Positions 1 through 8,773 of a DNA stretch of 64,000 nt are shown piece after piece. Positions within the stretch are counted from its first letter, which is position 1; the number at the start of each line of letters is the position of its first letter. The notes beneath the pieces are model-generated. The model saw only the letters and a list, made by a program, of their open reading frames with translations. It ran no database searches and had not been told where the DNA came from. The position numbers were made by a program, and so were the translations under genes. The DNA is from WJMT01 sp964624145 (lineage in GTDB: Bacteria; Acidobacteriota; Aminicenantia; Aminicenantales; Aminicenantaceae), in contig CAZUXT010000014.1 in the NCBI GenBank assembly GCA_964624145.1, forward strand, positions 6,584-70,583, written 5' to 3'.

Positions 1-1
1 G

Positions 2-2194
2 ACTGCGCTGGCAGAAGCAGAAATCGAGTATCATGACCACCGTTCTCCTTCGATTTATGTCAAGTTCCCTGTTCTGACAGACCTTTCAAAGAAGTTTCCT
101 GATATAAAAGGGAAAAAAGTGTCTGTACTTATCTGGACGACTACTCCGTGGACCATACCCGCTAATCTTGCTATTGCTTTCCATCCAGAACATGAATATT
201 CTGCATTTCAGGTCAACGGCGAAGTGTTGATCGCAGCAAAAAGGCTGATCCCCCTTATTTCAGAAGACTTGGGATATGAAAGTCCGGATATTCTTGTCAC
301 CTTCAAAGGAAGAGAAATGGAAGGGATGAAAGCCAGGCATCCGTTTATTGACAGAGAATCGGTATTTGTTCTTGCGGATTATGTGACTCTTGATCAGGGC
401 ACCGGCTGTGTGCACACAGCTCCCGGCCACGGTCAGGAAGATTATTTAACAGGGCTTAAATACAAAATAGACATATACACTCCGGTTGACGAGAACGGGG
501 ATTTTACCAGTGATGTAAAAAAATACGCAGGGATGAATGTATTTGACGCAAACAAGGAGATCATTAAAGATATGGAAGATGCCGGCAGCCTGATGAAAAC
601 AGACGGTATCACTCACTCTTATCCTCACTGCTGGCGGTGTAAGAATCCGGTCATTTTCAGGGCTACAGACCAGTGGTTTATTTCAATGGATGCAGGAGGA
701 TTCAGGGAGAAAGCGCTGAATGAAGTAAGAAATGTGAAATGGATCCCTCGTTGGGGCGAAGGGCGCATCTCAAAAATGATAGAAAACCGGCCGGACTGGT
801 GCATTTCTCGGCAGCGTTCATGGGGGGTTCCTATTCCAGCTTTTTCCTGTAAAAAGTGCGGGGCTGTGCTTGCTAACGAAGAGATAACGCGGCATGTTGC
901 CAATATTTTTTCTAAAGAAGGAGCCAATTCCTGGTTTAAAAAATCTGCAGAGGGATTACTGCCTGAGGGAGTGGTATGTTCTGAATGCGGTTCTTCGGAG
1001 TTCGATAAAGAAAACAATATATTAGATGTCTGGTTTGAGTCAGGAGCCAGCCATAATATTCTTGGTAAAAAACAAGGACTTCCCTGGCCGGCTGATGTCT
1101 ATATTGAAGGTCACGATCAGTATAGGGGGTGGTTCAACAGTTCTCTTCTCATAGGCGTGGCTGCCAAGGGAAGCTCTCCTTATAAGACCTGTATCACACA
1201 TGGTTTTGTGCTCGATGAACAGGGAAGGGGGATGTCGAAATCCCTGGGAAATATTATAGAACCGGGAGAAATCATCAATAAAAATGGAGCCGAGATCCTC
1301 AGGCTCTGGGTAGCAATGCTCAATTTTAAAGAAGATGCCAGGTATGGAGAACAGACCCTTCAGAGGCTGATCGAAGCCTACCGCAAAATCAGGAATACAT
1401 GGAGGTTCATGCTGGGTAATATATATGATTATGAGCCGGACAACGAGTGTTTGGGATCGGATGAAATATTGCTGTTTGACAGATGGATCCTGGATAAATG
1501 TGCTTTCATGAGTAAAAAAGTGATAAAAGCCTATAAGGAATATGAATATCATATCGTGTTTCACACCTTGTACAACTTCTTTACAGTCGAGTTGAGTTCC
1601 TATTATCTGGATGTCATTAAGGACAGGCTGTACTGTTCAAAAAAGGACTCAAAACTGCGCAAATCTGCTCAGGCAGCTCTCTTCCGGCTTTTAAAAACTA
1701 CTTTAATCCTGATGTCTCCTATTCTTCCTTTTACAACCGAAGAAGCCTGGGAGGCACTGCCTGATTACAAAGGGAAAACAGATTCGGTTCATCTTCAATC
1801 CTTCCCTGATTTTAAGGAACAATGGCTGAAAGAAGGGGAATTCAGAGAATGGGAAAGACTGGGAGATATCAGGGAAGAGGTGTTGAAGAAACTCGAAGAG
1901 GCAAGAGAAGGGAAGATCATCGGTAATTCTCTGGAAGCACATGTGACCGTTCATGCGTCATCGTTGTTGTATCCATTGTTAGAAAAGTATGAGGAAAACC
2001 TCCCCGAGCTTTTTATTGTCTCTTCCGTGGATTTAAAAGATGACGCCCGGGAAGATGTGAGAATAGAGGCCCGCAGGGTGGAATGGAAAAAATGCGAGAG
2101 ATGCTGGAATTATTCTCCTGAGGTCGGGTCCAGTCAAAAATATCCAGAATTTTGTAAAAGATGCGAACAAGTCGTTGCTTCCATAAAAAAATGA
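2..2194 (+). CDS. ileS: Isoleucyl-tRNA synthetase, 5'-truncated by window edge
   Basis: Charges tRNA-Ile with isoleucine in the cytoplasm. The reading frame is open from base 2 and runs without a stop into the class I synthetase body, so the start lies before the window; about 730 C-terminal residues are present out of the usual 900 or more. Visible signatures are the editing-domain WTTTPWTIPAN motif near the start, ISRQRSWGVPIP, the KMSKS-type loop GMSKSLGN, and a C-terminal zinc finger CERCWNY...CKRC close to the stop. Its stop overlaps the lspA start (ATGA), so it heads an ileS-lspA-lgt-rluD operon. A GTG at 119 is only an internal codon, not a start. Confidence 0.95.
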   Translation, partial: TALAEAEIEYHDHRSPSIYVKFPVLTDLSKKFPDIKGKKVSVLIWTTTPWTIPANLAIAFHPEHEYSAFQVNGEVLIAAKRLIPLISEDLGYESPDILVTFKGREMEGMKARHPFIDRESVFVLADYVTLDQGTGCVHTAPGHGQEDYLTGLKYKIDIYTPVDENGDFTSDVKKYAGMNVFDANKEIIKDMEDAGSLMKTDGITHSYPHCWRCKNPVIFRATDQWFISMDAGGFREKALNEVRNVKWIPRWGEGRISKMIENRPDWCISRQRSWGVPIPAFSCKKCGAVLANEEITRHVANIFSKEGANSWFKKSAEGLLPEGVVCSECGSSEFDKENNILDVWFESGASHNILGKKQGLPWPADVYIEGHDQYRGWFNSSLLIGVAAKGSSPYKTCITHGFVLDEQGRGMSKSLGNIIEPGEIINKNGAEILRLWVAMLNFKEDARYGEQTLQRLIEAYRKIRNTWRFMLGNIYDYEPDNECLGSDEILLFDRWILDKCAFMSKKVIKAYKEYEYHIVFHTLYNFFTVELSSYYLDVIKDRLYCSKKDSKLRKSAQAALFRLLKTTLILMSPILPFTTEEAWEALPDYKGKTDSVHLQSFPDFKEQWLKEGEFREWERLGDIREEVLKKLEEAREGKIIGNSLEAHVTVHASSLLYPLLEKYEENLPELFIVSSVDLKDDAREDVRIEARRVEWKKCERCWNYSPEVGSSQKYPEFCKRCEQVVASIKK

Positions 2195-2685
2195 AACGTA
2201 CATTCTTATATTTGTTTTTCATGGCTGGTTTGTTGGTTTGCGACCAGGTGAGCAAAAGTATCGTAAGTCATTATGTCCCGTATGGAGGCCATATAAACGT
2301 CATAAAAGGATTTTTTAATATAAGTCATGTCCATAACAGGGGGGCTGTTTTTGGTATTTTTAACAGGCCGGGAAATTCCCTCATTTTCGTTATACTCACG
2401 TTAGCTTCGCTCATTGCGTTTGCTGTGATCATTTATCTTTTCATTAAAGTGCCGCCTTCAGAAAGATTTTTGAAATTTACTTTTTCTTTAATTATAATCG
2501 GAGCTCTGGGTAATTTACTGGACCGGCTTTTAAGAGGTCATGTGATTGATTTTCTTGATTTTTACATTAATGGTTTACACTGGCCTTCCTTTAATATGGC
2601 TGATTCTTGTCTTACAATCGGAGCCGTGTTGATGGCCTATGTTTTGCTTTTTAAGAGAGGTGACAAATGTTTCCTGTGCTCATAA
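2191..2685 (+). CDS. lspA: Lipoprotein signal peptidase (signal peptidase II)
   Basis: Inner-membrane aspartic peptidase that removes the signal peptide from diacylated prolipoproteins. The product is 164 residues with four hydrophobic segments. The two catalytic aspartates are visible in GNLLDR (D111) and FNMADS (D138), and the conserved N-terminal D-Q pair is at residues 18-19. The start is taken at ATG 2191, which overlaps the ileS stop by the common ATGA arrangement; an upstream in-frame ATG at 2161 would lie inside the ileS zinc finger and give a non-hydrophobic extension. The 3' end overlaps lgt by 19 bases, so the enzyme before it in the lipoprotein pathway (Lgt) is translationally linked. 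Confidence 0.95.
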   Translation: MKRTFLYLFFMAGLLVCDQVSKSIVSHYVPYGGHINVIKGFFNISHVHNRGAVFGIFNRPGNSLIFVILTLASLIAFAVIIYLFIKVPPSERFLKFTFSLIIIGALGNLLDRLLRGHVIDFLDFYINGLHWPSFNMADSCLTIGAVLMAYVLLFKRGDKCFLCS

Positions 2686-3470
2686 AAATCGGACCTTTAA
2701 CCATCCATACATACGGGTTCATGATGGCGTTGGGAGTAGCTTCCGGACTATGGTTTATCTATGTTCAGGCTAAGAAAAGAGAGCTTCCCGCTGTTAAAAT
2801 CATTGACATGGCTTTTTATACCATCATCATATCCCTGATCGGCGCCAAACTCGCACTTTTTTTGGGGAATACCTCTTATTATACAAAATATCCCTCTGAA
2901 CTATTGGCTTTGGCCAGGTCAGGAGGGGTATTTCAAGGAGGACTGATAGCAGGATTGGTGTTTGCCCTCTGGTATTTGCGCAAGCACGGGATACCGACAT
3001 GGAAAACAGCTGATATCGTAGCTCCGGCTATAGCTCTGGGGCATGGTTTTGGCCGGATCGGATGTTTCAGTGCAGGATGTTGTTATGGCCGTGCGTGCTC
3101 CACTCCGCTAGGAGTTACCTTTACCAGTGACTATGCTCATAATCTTACAGGGATTCCTATAGGCACACCCCTTCATCCTGTTCAGCTCTATGAGTCTGCG
3201 CTGAATTTCCTCAATTTTGTTGTCCTTTTTGTGATACTGAAAAAGAAGAAGGTGGATGGAGTCGTTTTTTCTTTTTATATCATAAATTATTCTTTAATCA
3301 GGTACTTCACAGAATTCTACAGGGGGGATCATTCATCTAAGGTCATCCTGATAGATAAAGCATCGCCTTATCTGAGCCTCACCATGCCGCAGCTATTTTG
3401 CATATTTGGAATCCTTGCGGGCATCGGATTGTTTTTTTTCTTAAAAAAGAAGAAAAAAAGTGCCGCATAA
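2667..3470 (+). CDS. lgt: Prolipoprotein diacylglyceryl transferase
   Basis: Transfers diacylglycerol from phosphatidylglycerol to the lipobox cysteine of prolipoproteins at the inner membrane. The 267-residue polytopic protein has the N-terminal IHTYGFMMALGV helix and the family signature region HGFGRIGCFSAGCCYGR, which contains the essential His and Arg; the two or three cysteines here replace the NF of the E. coli motif, as in many non-enteric Lgt proteins. The HPVQLYES motif is also present. The gene overlaps lspA upstream (19 bases) and rluD downstream (11 bases), in the typical tight operon. The C-terminus ends in a lysine-rich tail. Confidence 0.95.
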   Translation: MFPVLIKIGPLTIHTYGFMMALGVASGLWFIYVQAKKRELPAVKIIDMAFYTIIISLIGAKLALFLGNTSYYTKYPSELLALARSGGVFQGGLIAGLVFALWYLRKHGIPTWKTADIVAPAIALGHGFGRIGCFSAGCCYGRACSTPLGVTFTSDYAHNLTGIPIGTPLHPVQLYESALNFLNFVVLFVILKKKKVDGVVFSFYIINYSLIRYFTEFYRGDHSSKVILIDKASPYLSLTMPQLFCIFGILAGIGLFFFLKKKKKSAA

Positions 3471-4374
3471 AGAGTTCAGGTTTCCAGATGAATCAGGGAA
3501 AGAAAAAAGGCTGGACGTTTATCTGAGTGAATCCCTCGGTGAACTGAGCCGTTCTCAAGTCCAGAGTATCATTCGAGAGCAGGGGGCTTTTGTTAATTCT
3601 GAATTAGTTCACAAACCAAGTTATCATCTCAAATACGGGGACAGAATTGAAGTCACATACAGTCTTCCTGATTCTGTTGAAATTTATCCTGAGGACATTC
3701 CTCTGGATATTATTTTTCAGGATAAATCCTTAGCGGTGATAAACAAACCGTCAGGAATGGCGGTGCATCCCGGAGCCGGTGATCCTAGCCACACTCTGGT
3801 TCATGCGTTGCTGTGGCATTTTCCAGAGATAAAAAGCGTCGGTCCTAAAGAAAGGCCGGGTATTGTTCACAGGATTGATAAAGAGGCATCAGGATTGCTG
3901 GTAATTGCTAAAAATCTGCGTGCATGTGACAGTCTAAAGGAGCAGTTTAAAAAGAGAACCGTTGATAAAAAATATTTGGCTTTGGTCTGGGGACATTATG
4001 TGAAAAAGAGTGGGATTATATCGTGGTCCATCGGGCGGCATATGAAAGATGGAGTCCGTATGTCTATAAGAACAAGGAAGCCGAAAAAAGCAGAGACCCA
4101 CTTCACAGTCTTAAAAAACTTTAAGGATTTTTCCTTGCTTGACATAAAGACCATAACAGGAAGGACACATCAAATAAGAGTCCATATGTCTGCCTCCGGC
4201 CACCCTATTGCGGGTGATAAGCGTTATGGAAGCAAAAAAAGAAAATCTTCCGTAACACAGAGATTGTTCCTGCATGCCTATTATTTGTCTTTCATGCATC
4301 CTGAAAGCGGGAAACGGCAGGAATTTACTGTTCCCCTTCCGTATGACCTGCAGGCCATACTGGAAAAAATTTGA
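3460..4374 (+). CDS. rluD: RluD-family 23S rRNA pseudouridine synthase
   Basis: Converts specific uridines of 23S rRNA (helix 69 in the RluD case) to pseudouridine. The 304-residue protein has an N-terminal S4 RNA-binding domain (about residues 15-75) and the catalytic domain with HRIDKEASGLL, whose Asp is the nucleophile, plus GRTHQIRVHM. The start is a GTG overlapping lgt by 11 bases, preceded by an AAGAAG-like site. The final TGA lies at the border of the repeat A copy that fills the space before the next gene. RluD is the most likely member of the RluA/C/D group because of the ileS-lspA context, but substrate choice cannot be read from sequence alone. Confidence 0.9.
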   Translation: MPHKEFRFPDESGKEKRLDVYLSESLGELSRSQVQSIIREQGAFVNSELVHKPSYHLKYGDRIEVTYSLPDSVEIYPEDIPLDIIFQDKSLAVINKPSGMAVHPGAGDPSHTLVHALLWHFPEIKSVGPKERPGIVHRIDKEASGLLVIAKNLRACDSLKEQFKKRTVDKKYLALVWGHYVKKSGIISWSIGRHMKDGVRMSIRTRKPKKAETHFTVLKNFKDFSLLDIKTITGRTHQIRVHMSASGHPIAGDKRYGSKKRKSSVTQRLFLHAYYLSFMHPESGKRQEFTVPLPYDLQAILEKI

Positions 4375-4556
4375 ATGTATGGCTTGTGCTCCCTTCAGAT
4401 TTTTAACGCCATTCTTCGTACTCTGTTCTCGGCTGCTGCGCAACTCCCCCCGTCCGTGGGTCCAGACATGCTCGCAGCTCGGCTCTACCGAGTTCCCTCA
4501 AACAAAGCACTCAGAAGGCTAAATCTTCAATGTCGCTTCAGCCACACATTAAAATT
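4373..4556 (+). repeat. Repeat A, copy 1 (most diverged)
   Basis: This is an intergenic repeat of about 184 bp between rluD and the EF-G-like gene. It is orientated like copies 3 and 5 and carries the conserved core CTCCCCCCGTCCGTGGGT and the motif AGGCTAAATCTTCAATGTCG. The hairpin CTCGG(4478-4482)/CCGAG(4488-4492) replaces the CCGGC/GCCGG pair of other copies by compensating changes. The terminal repeats are degenerate here. The short reading frames inside it are not counted as genes because the same peptides recur in the other copies in alternate frames. Confidence 0.9.
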
Positions 4557-4580
4557 TATCTGTTGTATTGCAATTACATC

Positions 4581-4610
4581 TTGAGTCTAAACAACGATTT
4601 ATTGTATGAT
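4581..4610 (+). promoter_or_regulatory. Candidate sigma-70 promoter for the EF-G-like gene
   Basis: TTGAGT (4581-4586) and TATGAT (4605-4610) are separated by 18 bases, about 105 bases before the start codon. The position just beyond the end of repeat A copy 1 suggests that the downstream gene is transcribed independently of the ileS operon. This is a consensus match by eye only. Confidence 0.35.
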
Positions 4611-4716
4611 AAGCCTTGTTTTTATTTGGTTTTTAAAAGCATAGATTTACATCAGAAAAGAGTTATTTAAACCTGGATGATGAACGAGTCAGGTTAAATA
4701 CACAGGAGGTTTCACA

Positions 4717-6804
4717 ATGAAACAGTATTCAGCTGATAAAAAAAGAAATATTGCGATTGTAGGCCACGGTTCTTCTGGAAAGACTTCGCTTACTGCAGCA
4801 TTCTTGTTTGATTCAAAAGTAACAAACAGGTTAACCAGAGTTGATAAAGAGAATACCATAACAGATTATGACCCGGATGAGAAACAGAGGAAAATTTCCA
4901 TCAATTCCGCCCTTTGTCATTTTGAGTGGAATGATCATAAAATCAATTTAATAGACTGTCCTGGTTATTCCAATTTTTTATGGGACACAAGGGCAAGCCT
5001 CAGAGCTGTTGATGCCGGAGCTTTGGTCGTCTGTGCGGTTTCCGGTGTGGAAGTGGGCACGGAGAAATGCTGGGAAATGCTGGAAGAATTCGGCATACCC
5101 AGGATTTTTATAATCAATAAGCTTGACAGAGAAAACTCTGATTTCACCCGCACAGTCAATTCCATACAGGATTTTTTCGGCCGCCAGGTGGTGCCTGTTC
5201 AGATTCCTATCGGCAGTGAACAAAATTTTAAAGGCGTTATCGATTTAATAGAAAAGAAAGCCTATATTTTCGAGGGAGGAGAAACAGGCAGCTTCAAACA
5301 GGAAGATATCCCTGATGATTTGAAAAAAGAGGTTGAAAAAAAAGCAGAAGAACTCACTGAGATGATTGCTGAAAATGATGAGCAGCTTATGGAAAAATAT
5401 TTTGAAAACGGAGAACTTTCCACAAAGGAATTGATAGATGGATTTAAAAAAAGCGTTTTTGAACGGCAAATTTTTCCCGTATTCTTGTCTTCTGCGGAAA
5501 AAAATATTGGGACCCATCAGATCCTTAACAGCATCGTTGATCTGCTTCCTAACCCTCTGGAGAGAAAAGAGATCAAAGCAGGGAAAGGTTCCGTGAAATT
5601 ATCAGGGGATAGTCCTTTTTCTTCTTTTGTTTTTAAGACCATATCCGATCCTTATACCGGAAGAATATCCCTTATGAGAATTTTTTCCGGTAAAGTAACC
5701 GGAGACAGTTCGGTTTTCAATTCAGGTAAAGAAAAAAATGAAAAGTTTAACGGGCTCTTTTTCATGCAGGGAAAAGAACAGGAAGAGATAAGAAGCGCAG
5801 GTGCCGGAGATATTGTGGGCACAGCTAAATTAAAAGTAACCGCTACCGGTGATACTCTTTGTGATAAAAGCAATATCCAACAGTTTGAGCCCATAAATTT
5901 TCCCAAACCATCCATTTCCTTTGCCATAAAACCTAAGACCAGAGAAGATGAGGACAAGATTTCACAGGCTGTACACAGAATCAAGGATGAGGATCCCAGT
6001 GCTGTAATAGCCAGGGATTCTGAAACGAATGAGTTGATTATCTCCGGAAACGGACAGCTGCATGTTGAGATCATTACAGAACGTCTGAAGAAGAGATTTA
6101 ATGTGGATGTTGAATTAAAGCCCCCTAAGATCTCTTACAAAGAAACCATTAAGGGTAAATCAGATGTCCAGGGAAGATACAAAAAACAGACAGGGGGACG
6201 TGGCCAGTACGGAGATGTTCATGTGAAATTTGAGCCACTGCCGAGAGGAAAAGATTTTGAGTTTGAGAATAAAGTGTTCGGAGGAGCTATTCCGAAAAAT
6301 TATATTCCTTCTGTGGAAAAGGGGATAGAGGAGTCCCGAAAAAGAGGTATCGTAGCCGGGTATCCGACAGTTAATTTTAAGGCCATACTCTATGATGGAA
6401 CCTATCATGAAGTCGATTCTTCGGATATCGCTTTTAAAGTGGCTGCTTCTTTGGCTTTTAAAAAGGGGATCAAGGCTGCCAAGCCCACCATACTCGAGCC
6501 GATCATGAATGTGGAGATCTATACAACAGAAACTTATATGGGAGACATTATGGGAAATCTCAACGGAAGAAGAGGAAAAGTCCAGGGGATGGAGCAAAAA
6601 GGGAATATGAGGATCATTAAAGCTCAGGTTCCCATGGCAGAGATGCTCGATTTCGAGCCTACTTTAACGTCGATTACCGGAGGAAGAGGTTCATTTATTA
6701 TGGAAATATCTCATTACGAAGAAGTGCCCGCTCATTTACAAAAAGACATTATAGATGAGTCTGTCAGAGAAGGACGTATAAAAAAATCTGACGAGGATGA
6801 GTGA
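4717..6804 (+). CDS. fusA2: Elongation factor G-like GTPase (FusA2 type)
   Basis: This is a translational GTPase related to EF-G, 695 residues, with the full five-domain layout of EF-G. The P-loop is GHGSSGKT (residues 16-23) instead of AHIDAGKT, the switch II motif is DCPGYSNF (80-87) instead of DTPGHVDF, and NKLD is at 134-137. The catalytic histidine of canonical EF-G is thus a tyrosine (Y84), a trait known from the EF-G-2/FusA2 group. Domain IV is recognisable by GGRGQYGDVHVKFEPL. The ribosome site is ACAGGAGG, 9 bases before the ATG. Whether it translocates ribosomes, recycles them or has a specialised role is unknown; it is not in a str operon, so a canonical fusA probably exists elsewhere. 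Confidence 0.85.
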   Translation: MKQYSADKKRNIAIVGHGSSGKTSLTAAFLFDSKVTNRLTRVDKENTITDYDPDEKQRKISINSALCHFEWNDHKINLIDCPGYSNFLWDTRASLRAVDAGALVVCAVSGVEVGTEKCWEMLEEFGIPRIFIINKLDRENSDFTRTVNSIQDFFGRQVVPVQIPIGSEQNFKGVIDLIEKKAYIFEGGETGSFKQEDIPDDLKKEVEKKAEELTEMIAENDEQLMEKYFENGELSTKELIDGFKKSVFERQIFPVFLSSAEKNIGTHQILNSIVDLLPNPLERKEIKAGKGSVKLSGDSPFSSFVFKTISDPYTGRISLMRIFSGKVTGDSSVFNSGKEKNEKFNGLFFMQGKEQEEIRSAGAGDIVGTAKLKVTATGDTLCDKSNIQQFEPINFPKPSISFAIKPKTREDEDKISQAVHRIKDEDPSAVIARDSETNELIISGNGQLHVEIITERLKKRFNVDVELKPPKISYKETIKGKSDVQGRYKKQTGGRGQYGDVHVKFEPLPRGKDFEFENKVFGGAIPKNYIPSVEKGIEESRKRGIVAGYPTVNFKAILYDGTYHEVDSSDIAFKVAASLAFKKGIKAAKPTILEPIMNVEIYTTETYMGDIMGNLNGRRGKVQGMEQKGNMRIIKAQVPMAEMLDFEPTLTSITGGRGSFIMEISHYEEVPAHLQKDIIDESVREGRIKKSDEDE

Positions 6805-6879
6805 GCATCTAGTATTAGAGGCTTTACATCGAAAACCAGATCTAAGTACTATTTTAATACCCATATTTGGAGGGGATCC

Positions 6880-8586
6880 ATGACTTTAAAATTCAAAAAG
6901 AGAAGCATTGCCTTTGTGATCTGTGTGCTGTTTATCACGGTTTGCCTTTCTTTTCCTGAGGAAATAATAAGAACACCCGCGGAAAAGGCGCATTACACTG
7001 AATACACTCAACATCAGGCTATATTTTGTTTCCTGAGTCAGTTGGCTGAGATTTCAGGGAACCTGGAAATAAAGGTTGTAGGAAGAACACTTGCCCGTGA
7101 GGAATACAGCTCTAAGGATTTGCTGTTGTGCATCATTACGGAAGAAGGAATTTCATCACCGGAGGATTTGAACAGGTCAAAACCAACCTTTTATATTGTT
7201 GGCGCCAAACACGGGAACGAACAATCAGCTAAAGAAGCCTCATTGATGTTGATAAGAGATCTGACAGTCGGAGGACTGCAGCCTCTTCTGGAAAAAGTAA
7301 ATTTTTTGATCCTGCCTGCGGCAAATCCCTACGGAAACTGGTTTGATATACGCATGAATGAACAGGATCTGGATTTAAACAGGGACCAGGTCAAGCTCGA
7401 GTCCCCGGAATCTGAAGCGATCAACAGTATCTTCAGGGAATGGATGCCTGAGGCAACCATGGATGTTCATGAAAAAGGTGATGATTTTTATCAGGTGTCT
7501 ATAGGATGTGTATCCAATCCAAACATACATGCGTCTCTACAGGAATTTTCCAGAAATGTCCTTTTATTAGAAGTCAACCGTAAGCTGAAGGATAAAAACA
7601 TCACTTTTTATGAGTATCTGGTCACGCAAAGAATGGGTATTGATTCTTCTGCTGGTGTGAATTATTCAGAAGATGACAGGGGCAAAAGAGTATTTATGAT
7701 GAGATACAGCACCACAGACCTGAATGATGGAAGAAACAGTCCCGGGATTTATGAGAGTCTTTCCTTTATTCAGGAGGGCGCTTCCCGCCACGACCTGGAG
7801 ACCCTGGAGGAGAGAACCCTTTATCAGTATTATGGATTGAGATTCCTGGCCGAAAGCGTTGGTGAACACGGGGAAGAGATCATTTCCCTAGTGAGAGGGC
7901 TTCGTGGGGAGTTGCTCCAGAAGGCAGGCGAATACTCAGAGGATGATTTAGTTCACCTCAGAATGAAGTACGTGCGTGATGAGAAAGAGCCTTTTATTAA
8001 AATAAAGCAGTTTGCAAGGGCAGAAAGGCCGATCCTCGGGTTACTAAAAGAGGATAAAAAAGCCGGGGATCCTCTGACATACGGGGATGTGATTCCTTAT
8101 TCCCGTCCGACAGACAGAAAAATAGAAGAGGTAGTGGTCGAAAATTGGTTCCCGAAAGTCTCGCCCACAAAGAGCGTTATCCGGCCTTTAGCTTACCTTA
8201 TCCCGTCTCAATACGAGGATGTTATGGATACGCTTGTCAGACATGGGATAAAGGTCGATATTTTTGTTGAGGATTGTTTTCTGGACACACAGGTCTATAC
8301 GATCACAGAAATCGTTGAAGCTGAATACGATTATCTGCCTCCGCAGAAGATCAGTGTGGAGAAAAAAGAGATGAACACCGTGGCCAAACAAGGTGATTTT
8401 TATGTGACCTGCACCCAGGAGGGGGCCCATCTCATATCCTGTTTGCTGGAGCCTGAGTCTCAATACGGACTTATCCGGTACTGGAAGTACCATCTTGTGC
8501 CTGATAAGGGAGACGTGTTTCCTTTCTTCAGGGTAACCAAAAAGCAGGAACTGCCTCTGGTTCCTTATATGCCCTGGAAAAGATGA
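6880..8586 (+). CDS. Secreted M14-family zinc carboxypeptidase
   Basis: A 568-residue protein with an N-terminal hydrophobic signal segment (about residues 8-25) and a peptidase M14 domain. The zinc ligands are visible as HGNE (H111, E114) and H197 in DVHEKG; LDLNRD is also typical of the family. The substrate is probably peptide or peptidoglycan-derived material outside the cytoplasm, but specificity cannot be deduced. The C-terminal 180 residues resemble the extra domain of large bacterial M14 proteins and are otherwise unassigned. A good GGAGGGG site precedes the ATG. Its TGA stop lies in the first bases of repeat A copy 2, so the gene ends exactly at the repeat border. Confidence 0.8.
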   Translation: MTLKFKKRSIAFVICVLFITVCLSFPEEIIRTPAEKAHYTEYTQHQAIFCFLSQLAEISGNLEIKVVGRTLAREEYSSKDLLLCIITEEGISSPEDLNRSKPTFYIVGAKHGNEQSAKEASLMLIRDLTVGGLQPLLEKVNFLILPAANPYGNWFDIRMNEQDLDLNRDQVKLESPESEAINSIFREWMPEATMDVHEKGDDFYQVSIGCVSNPNIHASLQEFSRNVLLLEVNRKLKDKNITFYEYLVTQRMGIDSSAGVNYSEDDRGKRVFMMRYSTTDLNDGRNSPGIYESLSFIQEGASRHDLETLEERTLYQYYGLRFLAESVGEHGEEIISLVRGLRGELLQKAGEYSEDDLVHLRMKYVRDEKEPFIKIKQFARAERPILGLLKEDKKAGDPLTYGDVIPYSRPTDRKIEEVVVENWFPKVSPTKSVIRPLAYLIPSQYEDVMDTLVRHGIKVDIFVEDCFLDTQVYTITEIVEAEYDYLPPQKISVEKKEMNTVAKQGDFYVTCTQEGAHLISCLLEPESQYGLIRYWKYHLVPDKGDVFPFFRVTKKQELPLVPYMPWKR

Positions 8587-8773
8587 AATTCAGGTATGGC
8601 TGAAGCGACATTGAAGATTTAGCCTTCGGATGAGTCTTTTCGAGGGAATCCGGCAAAGCCGGGCTCCGAGTATGTTTGACCCACGGACGGGGGGAGTTAC
8701 GCAGGAGCCGAGAAAAACGAAGTAGAATGGCGTTAAAAATCTGAAGGGAGCGACAGCTATACTTGATGAAATC
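8585..8773 (-). repeat. Repeat A, copy 2
   Basis: This copy is inverted relative to copy 1 and fills the whole space between the convergent 3' ends of the M14 peptidase and sucD. The left end GAAATTCAGGTATGGC is intact; the right end is degenerate. The conserved hairpin is CCGGC (8650-8654), AAA, GCCGG (8658-8662). The stop codon of the peptidase overlaps the left border and the sucD stop touches the right border. Confidence 0.95.

Noticed and set aside
625..1564. Long antisense frames opposite ileS, fusA2, sucC, infB and others
   Set aside because: They are shadows of well-supported genes, with no homology, ribosome site or independent promoter.
4375..4584. Open reading frames inside repeat A copies (also at 20493-20744, 39724-39991, 51643-51843)
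   Set aside because: The peptides are translations of the same non-coding repeat in different frames and orientations, without ribosome sites. Conservation follows hairpin pairing, not codon positions.
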